Origin: Calycina herbarum
Lineage: Eukaryota > Ascomycota > Leotiomycetes > Helotiales > Pezizellaceae
Length of the DNA stretch: 64,000 nucleotides
Assembly: GCA_001414485.1 (NCBI GenBank)
Contig: LLEY01000141.1
Span: forward strand, 1 to 64,000
Reading direction: 5' to 3'
The notes under the pieces were generated by a model. That model was given only the letters and a program-made list of their open reading frames with translations. It ran no database searches and was not told the origin of the DNA. Both the position numbers and the translations under genes were made by a program. Below, piece after piece: positions 11,914-20,217 of the stretch; positions within the stretch are counted from its first letter, which is position 1, and every line of letters starts with the position of its first letter.

Positions 11914-12735
11914 TTAAAATATAGTCCATTCCATACTCCGCTTGATAGCTTCATCCTGATCCTCCACAGGTCTGTAGCCAAGCCGCTGCTTTGCCTTTTC
12001 AATCGACCAGTGGCATCCTGCGTTCAACTGATCGATATTGTGACGCCGCATCACTGGTCTCCGGGTATTTAGTGTAAATACAAAGAAGAGCCATTCTCCA
12101 ACGGAAGCCAGAAGTTGAATCAGGAGTCTCGGAACTTGAGTCACCTCGCTAGGTGAAATGGGATGGCCAGCGGCAGCCTAAGCTTTTGCACAAAAATCAA
12201 AGAAGGGTTGTGGTTTTCCATCTGTGATAAAGAAGGGCTCTCTATCGACTTTGGGTCCGGAATTGCGTAAGTGCTTTTACTGCGAGAATATGGGCCTCGG
12301 TTGCGTTTTTTACGTACACAAACTCCCAGAGCTTCTCGCTTTTGCCAAGTTGAATGTGATTCTCGTTCTTCTTGATGCCCTGGACTAATTGGGGCAGGAA
12401 ATTGTGATCATTCTTGCCATAGATAGCGGGTAGTCGAAGAGTTGCTGTTCGTAGGTCCAGACCGTTGGCTGCCAGAACCATTCTCTCCGCCTCTCCTTTT
12501 GTACGAGCATATGCATTGGAGGTTTGTCGAATGAGTTTCGCATCGGCTTCTACCAAAAGACTCTGCGTGGAAACAATGGCTGAATTGCTAGATGTAAAGA
12601 CAAAAGCGCGAGTCTTAGGACAAGAGGTCGCGCAGCGGAGTAGAGTACGAGTTCCACCAATGTTGGTATGCTCTAGGACCGACGGCCAATCATCTGGAGA
12701 AGGGGAGGAAGGGTGCCACCAGGCGCTTTTTTAAC
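11914..12735 (-). pseudogene. Short-chain dehydrogenase / 3-beta-HSD-like gene, truncated and frameshifted
   Basis: Recognisable parts are an N-terminal-middle segment SAWWHPSSPSPDDWPSVLEH...NIGGTRTLLRC, the YxxxK catalytic pair in NAYARTKGEAE, LRLPAIYGKND, and the C-terminal WSIEKAKQRLGYRP with its membrane-like segment before it. These are hallmarks of NAD(P)-dependent 3-beta-hydroxysteroid dehydrogenase/isomerase-like SDRs. The Rossmann GxxGxxG half is absent: nothing like it lies upstream before the methyltransferase begins. The frame also changes near 12260, and codon 12178-12180 is TAG where a Trp is likely. It is therefore a relic. Family members often tailor sterols, steroids or secondary metabolites, which fits the surrounding block. 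Confidence 0.7.
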
Positions 12736-12906
12736 GTCTTTGAGATTGGTTCTAGAAGTGAAATTAAGCAAGCAAGGTAGTATTTGTTTTATTCTATGCT
12801 TGCGACATTTGGCGTTTGGTGTTGCTTCTTGGGTAGGCTGGTCTTACGCCAAATACAACGCATCATGCCTCAATACAGTCTACCCATCTTTGAGTTCGAA
12901 GGGCTT

Positions 12907-14007
12907 CTACCTAATTCGAGTGACAACAAATCGCAAGATCCTCGCCAATGGACCAAGATATTCGACGTCCTTGTCTCTAACTCCAATCTCGCTGAAAGGA
13001 ACCAAAGCAGCCTCACTTTTCCATTCCGTGCCAGTGTCCTTCCCAACAACATCCCACATCTCGACCCAACTCTCAGGATCTTGTCTCATCCAAGAGTGCC
13101 ATTCACTTTCACCCACTTCTTTGGTTGCACCCCCAGCTGTGCCAGATTGGTATCCGACGATAAGAGAGCCGGATTTGGTATACTTAGCTAGTTGTTTTGC
13201 CGCTTCGATTTGACTTTCCCAGCCCCATTGATGGAGCACATGGGTGACTTGAATTCTTTAACGTGTGAGCGCTGCATTTTTTCCCCCGTACAACTGGAGT
13301 TTCCTCAGTGAGAGGCATATAAACTAAGTACTCACATGTCAATCTTTCCTTCCAATGCACTCAACTCTGCATTCGGCTTGAGAAGATCAGTCTCCATGAA
13401 ATGAGCCTTGAATTTCCCCTCATCGCGGAACAATTCATAACCGAGGTGCCTATTTTTTAAAATATGCGAGTTAGAAAATCCTGCTTTCAAGAACAACTAG
13501 CTTAAACTCACCAATGACTAACAATATCAACCCCATAAAGCCGATCAGACGGCGCACCATCAAAAACCAACTTCCGAAGATCTTGTCCCAAGAAACATCC
13601 AACATCAAGAAACGAAGCTCCATTTTTAAGTCGAGAAATGATTTCTGGGTAAACAGGAAGTAGGGAAACAGTTGGTTGGAGGAAATTTCCTAAACCAGTG
13701 CATGGATAAGGTCGGATGATCCAGGCTTTGTCACGCTGAAAGTTGGTGTCAGCCACTTGGTATGTTGTTGTTCTGATTGTTGGTAACTTACGATTTCATG
13801 AACATGTCGTAGGACCTCGTTGGCTGGAACTTTTGCGTACTCTTCTAGCAAACGACGACTCTGGTGATTCAATCAAGGTGTCGAGCTTTTAGAGGATATT
13901 GGAGTTATACGACTGACCTCCGGTGTCACTCTTTCTTTGAGATCGTCGAGGTACCACGCGAGTTTCTTGCTTGGGGCAATGTCTTTCACGGGATCAGAAT
14001 TCTCCAT
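12907..14007 (-). CDS. SAM-dependent methyltransferase of the fungal secondary-metabolism (AusD/Trt5-like) type
   Basis: The model is complement(12907..13255, 13336..13449, 13512..13735, 13792..13860, 13918..14007), 281 residues, five exons, intact. All four introns have canonical ends and frame-preserving phases. The SAM-binding motif I is seen at about residues 94-105 (SFLDVGCFLGQD), followed by the acidic loop in DRLYGVDIVSHW, then METDLL, and IQVTHVLHQWGW of motif IV. Length and motif order match the short methyltransferases found in fungal terpenoid/polyketide clusters, which methylate carboxyl or hydroxyl groups; the substrate cannot be told from sequence. It lies tail to head with the SDR relic (about 170 bp apart) and is the only clearly intact enzyme in the 11.9-19.1 kb block. 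The start at 14007 gives a complete N-terminal region (MENSDPVKDIAPSKK). Confidence 0.85.
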
Positions 14008-14570
14008 GATGAGAGCCAAATGAACTCTGGTTTCCAAAGTTTATAGTGAAGAAAGTTATGTGAGGAAATAAACTTGTGTGGTGGGTAGTCGAGTGAAGGT
14101 GAATTGGCTACCTTATATACCTGACTTTCTACGATTCACCTCGCTTATTGGATTTATCCGCTGTCGTCACCATTAGTCATTTTGTTCCTGTTGGTTGCAA
14201 CGAGCGTTTGATATCATGCGCACTATTTCAGCTACCCTTACATATGGCAGGGTCTGACTATCTGATGCCACCAACCAACGTCTCCACGCCGCAAAATCCA
14301 CAATTAATTATAAAGTCGGCGTTACTTTGACCTAGAGAGAGACCAAGAGCCACATTTGGCTTGCATTGATACATTTCAAATACGGCAAATATTCCCAAAA
14401 ATCCGAGCCACGTCAGTGACTCTTCAACGAAATCCCCCAATAAACAGCCTTCCAAAAGTTCCAATACTAGCCCTCCCCTCCTAACGTAACGTGAATGAAA
14501 TCAAAAGTCTTGCCCATCATTTCTCTGAACAGTTTTCCCGAGCGCATTACCTAGACAATCAAAATTTCGC
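14008..14570. other. Intergenic between methyltransferase and membrane-protein gene
   Basis: No convincing coding segment. It should contain the methyltransferase promoter on its left side and the 3' end of the next gene on its right. Confidence 0.5.
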
Positions 14571-15964
14571 TCATTCAGTATTTGTCAACGACTGGGGGAC
14601 ACTTCCTGTCCGGGTCTTCTTCAAATTCTGGAGTTCAGTATTGTCTCCCTTCAATGCAGTATCATCATAACCTTCTCGCTTAATGCTCCTGTTCCTAGAG
14701 CCAAGTGACAGGGCAGATCGGATGCTCCCAATGATACTTTCTGGAGAATGACCGTGTAAAAGTGGACGAAGAGTGGGGAGACAGGCACCAGTGATTGCTG
14801 CTCCTGTTTCGACTAAACTCCAGACAGCATTATTCGTGTTGGCAGCTTAAATTCTGTCAAAAGGTATTCTGTGGATAGGCATTGAGTGTTGCTACATACC
14901 AAGGAGGTCACGGGCACCAAGCGTTGTTCCTTGAAAGTTAGCTTCTCAGGGAACTGTTCCACGGAGGTTCAATAAGACTCACCGAGTTCGAATATCGAAG
15001 TGATCGCAAGCCTCACAATACCAGCGGCAGTTGATCTGATACCAATAGTATCAGCTTTCCAAAAGGCTTCTGGGAATTAAATTGAAATGAAATTTCTTAC
15101 AAGAGTCCCAGCGCGAAAACAGCGAAGAGGCCGAGTTTTTGGGTTTTAGTCACTTGGAGCCTCCAAATCATTGGAATTGGCAGGGCCAAGACAATAATAT
15201 CGGTCAACACGTCTGTTGCACAAAAGGAAACCACCTCTATAGAGGTTTTGTCGCAATATTTAGCTATTTCTTTTCCGCTCGTCCACCAGGCTGAGAAATG
15301 TGTACCGCATTGAGCCAGGCCTGCAATTCCGAAGGAGACAGACTATAATACTATTGTCGCAGCTACAATTAATGATATAATGTTGAACCTTTTTTTGATT
15401 TGAAATAGCCGTCTGTATAAGAGCGCCACACTCAATTTAATTATCTCGAGGACAAAAGCTTGAATAACGTTTATCCAGAGAATATACTATTTGATGGATA
15501 GGTTAGCCAGACTACCTTTATGGAAGGAAATGATTCAAGTTCCCTAACTTGGTGCTTCTCTCTCTGAGTTATGATATTCTCCCCAGTCTCTTGGTCGATT
15601 AAAGTATGATATCCGAAGGAGTGATTGGAAGCACCTGGTTTCAGATAAGAATAATGTTATCATGAGAATCTTTTTACTTTACCGGCAAGCATTATTCCCG
15701 CAAGCGCCCACATCAACATCTTCACTCAAGTCAGTAACTTAAATTCTGGAAAGAAGCAATAGAGTTTCCTCACCAACCAAAAAGAATCGTCCAGTCATCT
15801 CCGCCAAGTTTTGTTTTTCGGAGCAGTCTTATGTGGAATCGTAAACCTACTGCGAGAGTCGCAACAATAGGCATAAAAATTGTGACAAAAAATGTCCCAG
15901 CTGGGCCAGGTCCTTGTGGAAGCGACAACATTGCGGTTTGGGATCTAGAAGGCAAAATCAACAA
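14571..15964 (-). pseudogene. Fungal rhodopsin-domain (PTH11-like) membrane protein, probable pseudogene
   Basis: Split exons on the minus strand read as a multi-pass membrane protein of the fungal rhodopsin-domain family. The first exon is GTFFVTIFMPIVATLAVGLR...LGGDDWTILF. Next comes FVLEIIKLSVALLYRRLFQI with the usual small loop. Then LAQCGTHFSAWWTSGKEIAKYC, with the conserved Cys spacing, is followed by TDVLTDIIVLALPIPMIWRLQ. The tail is NNAVWSLVETGAAITGACLPTLRPLL and ends at TGA 14571-14573. A TAG at 15343-15345 interrupts one membrane segment (ATIVL-stop-SVSFGIAGL) where Trp would fit. Several intron borders, especially near 15480-15510 and 15740-15780, cannot be placed cleanly, which may also reflect small deletions. 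Members of this family sit in surface sensing or next to metabolite genes. Confidence 0.65.
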
Positions 15965-17634
15965 ACTATGATAGAAGTATTGCAGAAATCAAAAGCTTGC
16001 TACAAATTTCTAGACCTGGGTGGTGTCTAGTACTCAATTCAATCGTGGAACCCTGACAGGGATTTAATTTGATCGTGGTGGGCAGCAATTACTTCGCCCG
16101 GAAGGATTCCCTTGCATGGCAATTTGCTGAAGCAAGTGAAGTAAACAGCAATTGACTCGTCCAAGGGGGTCCTCTGGGGCAAATTGGCACGGCCTTCTTA
16201 CAAAAAGTACAGGAGCACCTTGTTTTAGCCATTGGCTGGGACACTCAACAAAGGAACTCCACTGCAGATCATTGATCATACTATTTTTAACTACAAGAAA
16301 CTAAAAACTAGGGAAACCTCCGGAGAAATTCTGGACCTCGTTGGAATCAACTGATTTTGCAAAAGCTCTTGAAGTGCAGGAAAATAATAGGCCACATGAT
16401 AGTTGGTTGGTTGGAGTGTGGTGGGCGCGAGCCTAGATAAATTGGGCGCGTGCCTGAAAATTCATGCAAGTGCCCACCAACATTGTTCTAAGTAGCTGCT
16501 GTTCCTTGATAATGCACTGTGACCTGCATGGAATGAGGCCTCGTATCAAATTGCAATTATGTGAAGCTCCAACAACTCTTCATTGGTACCAACACTTATA
16601 CATATTACTCCAGCAACCCTCCCATTTAACATGCATTGTGTTGCAGAAATTAGTCACTATAAATTACTTATCCTATCACTCACATCTTTGCAACCATTCT
16701 AGGAAGGAAGAGATTTTCCTGGAGCGGCAGGGGAAAGATAAGCTCAAAAGGGCGCAAGGGAAAAAGGAATACTCCAAAATACAACTTGTAGGATAACTTA
16801 CTGACGTTCAGCAAAAATAAGGGAATAAAAGGTCTAGTTCCTGGCTTTTGTTTGGAGTGAACAGAACTAAAGGATGTGGATATACTCTGCAGACAACGAT
16901 AGTCAAGTATACTCACCATGGTCCTTTAACTGTTACCAACAGAAAATATTGTTGCCGCGTGACACTCTGACGGAATTATGCATACACAGTGCCACATTAA
17001 TATCGAAATGAGCGGAGCTGAAGATCTGGACTCCACCGACATCCATACATATCTCCTTGCACAAAATCTGCAACGGCTATAATGCAGAGCATAAGCGCTG
17101 CAGAAATATTGCCACTGGACAAGGGGCATTCCAACAAATAGTTAACCCACCATTGGAAAGCTGAAGATAGTCATTCCTACAGCATGCCTTACACCAAGCT
17201 GCCCTTCCTTGGCGGGGTTTCACTAGCCATGGAGTTGCAAATGACGAGAGTAATTAAGCCACGACATTCTGACCACTGACGAACAAACCCGCCAATGAGG
17301 TAATTCATGGATTAAATGAGAGTTGAATTCCTAGCCTCTTTTATTTTCAAACACTACCAAACCCACAAGATCGAAAAGACTTTAAAGTCTAATAGGTCCT
17401 GGGTAGAGAGAAAGAATGAGCGCGTTTCCTTAAACCACCCAAAACGATGGACTGTGTATCTCCTCATTGCACATCAGATATCCTTCAAGCATGACCACAG
17501 AAATTCAATGAAAATTATGTAGCAATTTGATTGCTGGTCTTGTGCCCCAAAACTACCCTAATTAGGCTTAGTGGTAGTTTCGGGTGGTGACAAAAAGACT
17601 TACAAGGCTTTTTTGGCTTTTAGGCAACATTTAT
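15965..17634. other. 1.7-kb stretch without a supportable gene
   Basis: Short frames exist on both strands. On the minus strand 16900-17290 there are a few splice-like signals and long open stretches, but nothing I can align in memory to a family. It could hold a decayed gene of the accessory block. I see no transposon ends. Confidence 0.4.
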
Positions 17635-17829
17635 TCACAGCCCACATAGTTCTCCAGCACATGCGATATCATCATTGCGAACTTTGATTTTGAGACCACA
17701 AAGCTCTCCAGCGCAAGCAACATCATCATTTCGGACAGCGAGATTGTCGGAGGCGGTTTCGATTGGTAGTGAATGAGTCCCAGTTGTGAGAGCAACGAGC
17801 ATGGCGAGGGTATGCTTGATGAAATGCAT
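17635..17829 (-). CDS. Secreted 64-aa peptide with two 15-residue repeats, RiPP-precursor-like
   Basis: The protein has a clear secretion signal (MHFIKHTLAMLVALTTGTHS, hydrophobic core about residues 8-16), a short spacer, and then two nearly identical 15-residue units. Residues 32-46 read VRNDDVACAGELCGL and residues 50-64 VRNDDIACAGELCGL, joined by KIK and ending exactly at the stop. Each unit has two Cys four residues apart (39/44 and 57/62). Signal peptide plus tandem core-like repeats separated by basic residues is the architecture of fungal ribosomal peptide precursors of the ustiloxin/phomopsin/victorin kind, and a UstYa-like gene starts about 400 bp away on the opposite strand. The linker lacks a classic KR Kex2 site; VR or KVR would have to serve. 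A GTGAGT donor about 65 bp upstream of the ATG suggests a 5' UTR intron. It could also be a small secreted effector or pheromone-like peptide. Confidence 0.7.
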   Translation of the reverse strand: MHFIKHTLAMLVALTTGTHSLPIETASDNLAVRNDDVACAGELCGLKIKVRNDDIACAGELCGL

Positions 17830-18225
17830 TTTGGTTATTCCTTATCCTCATGTTAGTCTATCTGTCAATAGTTTGAAGGAAAGAATATACTCACTGTGTA
17901 AAAAGCTAAATTGGTGAATGTTGTGTATGCTTGCTGGTGTTTTGTTTAGAAAAATCTAATTTTGCGATTTTGGGTGTTAATTTTCAATGATGGTTTATGT
18001 TTAGATTTTAAAATTAAAACAATTAACATGCTTATATACTCTGGCTATGATACCTTTGGTAGACAAGTTCTTCGATAAGGATACCAGGATGCAAGATAAC
18101 CAACAAATTTACTTTGCCATTTCGTTGGCAGGCACACACTTCTCGCTTCCAAAGGTGGCTGTACCTCCCTCATTATCTGTTGACTAGGTTCAAGGAAGAG
18201 GAGTGTTTTCTATTGAAATGACGGC
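17830..18225. promoter_or_regulatory. Bidirectional intergenic region between precursor-like and UstYa-like genes
   Basis: About 400 bp separate two divergently transcribed genes, so they probably share promoter DNA. On the minus strand a likely 5' UTR intron (donor GTGAGTATAT near 17895) lies before the peptide ATG. I do not see a convincing palindromic CGG-type site for the nearby Zn2Cys6 regulator. Confidence 0.45.
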
Positions 18226-19139
18226 ATGTTGGCTTCTGCTGGGATGTCGCCTAATATTGAATGCAATGAAGAAATTGAAAGTGATCACCTGATCTTTTCC
18301 TCCAATTCGGTCTTCAAATCAAATAAAAAGAGCCGCTCACATTTGGCCTTTGGCATATTAACGACATTGCTTGTTGTGGTCATTGCCACGCAGGCCATCC
18401 TGCTCTCCCGTACCCAGCCCGCAAACCAAATTTCAACAAAAGATACTTCAAACTCTCCTAGTATGTTTCCACAAGACTGATCCGGCGATGTTCCAATGCT
18501 GACAGTCTTAGCTGGTCTAAGTAAGGAATACAGTGTTGAGAGAACCCTTTATCTTCCTAGCAAGTATGTATCCTACAACCAAACAGAAGCAGATCTTGCG
18601 TAGACTGCAATCTTGCCAGGTCATGGATTCATCGCAGCTCCTCCGGAGTGGGCGAAAGAACACAACCTGCCAGATACGATGAAAAATCCTGGGCACGATG
18701 AGCAGCTTCTCTACGTTGTTCAATCCTATCACGAGTTGCACTGTATTGTAAGTCATTCGATTTTAAAACATGTTATCACACGAGAATACTACTAACTTCC
18801 AACTTTTAACAACAGAAAATTATTCGTGCCCATTACCTAGCCCTATTTGAAGGAAGGGCATGGGATTGGGATCTCCATCACGACTTGCACTGCTTCGACT
18901 CACTCAGGCAGTACATCATGTGCAATCCTGATGATACACTCCTCCAGCTCCACGGCCACAGAGACACAGGACACGGTCGGGTGAAGAAATGTCAAGATTG
19001 GGATGCACTGAGACAGTGGACTGAAGAACGTAGCGGGGGTTATTTTGACAATTTCGATTATGTGGAAAACTCGAATGCGAAGGACTTGTTCAATAATTAC
19101 CACGAAGGGGATGGTCTACCTGTGGGGAGCTTTTATTAG
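18226..19139 (+). pseudogene. UstYa/DUF3328-family oxidase-like gene with one in-frame stop
   Basis: UstYa-like proteins are membrane-anchored enzymes that oxidise or cyclise ribosomal peptides in fungal RiPP pathways. Exons 18226..18460, 18506..18747 and 18816..19139 give 266 codons. They encode a cytosolic lead, one membrane segment (LAFGILTTLLVVVIATQAILL), then the family core. PGHGFIAAPPEWAKEHNLP is followed by the two HxxHC motifs, HELHC (about 154-158) and HDLHC (181-185), and by RQYIMCNPDDTL. The second intron (18748-18815) is canonical; the first (18461-18505) is inferred because it removes a TGA. TAG at 18601-18603 stands where the family has Trp (ADLA-W-TAILPGHGF); no intron can remove it without destroying the downstream frame. 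Either the allele is dead or it needs readthrough. Start may be the second ATG at 18244. Confidence 0.8.
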
Positions 19140-20217
19140 AAACCCGAGCGAACTTATGTGTGAATTCTCCAGTTTTATTTAATTTTTTAGGCTCAGTATG
19201 TTCAATTGGGAATCATGTATTTTGGAAATTATTACATTCAGTGTAAATCTGGTTCCATTCACGCAAACTGTACTGAGGGATTGTAGCATGTTAGGTAGTC
19301 AATTCCTTCGTCGTCAACCATCTCTGGAAGTTCTTGGTGGAAGTTGGAATGATTATAGGCTACCAAGGAAGTGACTTCAACTGGAGACAGACGGAAATCT
19401 GACACAGAATGAAGGTAAAGACGGCCCAAGCGATTAATGCTTGGGTAATGTCACCAATGACTTTCATTGAAACTCAGAACTTTCAAGAGCTTTCGAAATT
19501 CCCCCTTCTAACAAGTTAGCCGTGGTCAACTATACATTCTCACTGCAAAATTCCTCCCTACCTTGACTGTTCGCAATTTAGGAGGACATCTTTTGGGTTA
19601 ATATTCTAGGGAATTCCAAAATTTACATCATGCTGTGAGTATCCATACGAGTATACTTCCAAGCGAAGAAACGAGATATCTCCAAGCTGCTAAGATATTT
19701 CCGAGTTGAAATTACAAGACGGGAACTACCAAGGGGGTCAGAACTCGTGGGCCGGTCTAAAAATCACCATTTTATCACTTAGTTTCCTTAACACCACAAC
19801 TCAATGTTCAAAAGCTAAAGCAATAGGGCTAATAATTGTATTTTGCTCTATAATCTTACTGGGGTGCTTTTCCCCATATTGTTGTTGATAACGTTCTCAG
19901 CATATAATTTGGTGGGAACTCGCTGGCCCACGAGTTTGTGAACTGCAATATTCTGAATCACGTGATTCCCAACCAGTCGAAACGGCTTTGATTTCCTTTG
20001 GAAATTCGGAGCGACACAAGCTCTCGTAAGTACAGTACGCATTCTATTGAAATCTTCTTGCTCGAATTGTGGATTTAGGGGGAAATATGATGAGATTTTG
20101 ACACGTTCTAATTCCCTACCCCTGATGAAAACCCGGGGCTTGGGAGGCAAGCTGCCGACCACGGGCGATCACCAATCAATACCAGAACTCATATCAAAAC
20201 GTTTATCAAGCATAGCC
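19140..20217. other. Intergenic with an exon-like minus-strand stretch
   Basis: At 19259-19450 the minus strand has 63 open codons with protein-like composition (for example SPVEVTSLVAYNHSNFHQEL and DDEGIDYLTCYNPS before a stop). No partner exon or start is found, so it may be the 3' remnant of another gene. The rest should include the promoter of the Zn2Cys6 regulator. Confidence 0.35.

Noticed and set aside
17635..17829. Mating pheromone (alpha-factor-like) precursor
   Set aside because: Two Cys-containing repeats and a signal peptide fit loosely, but the units lack a WCxxPGxxC-type core and KR/STE13 processing sites; the UstYa neighbour favours a RiPP-like reading.
18461..18505. Second nonsense codon (TGA near 18478) in the UstYa-like gene
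   Set aside because: It lies within a plausible 45-bp intron (GTATGT...CAG) whose removal keeps the frame, so I do not count it as damage, although the branch site is weak.
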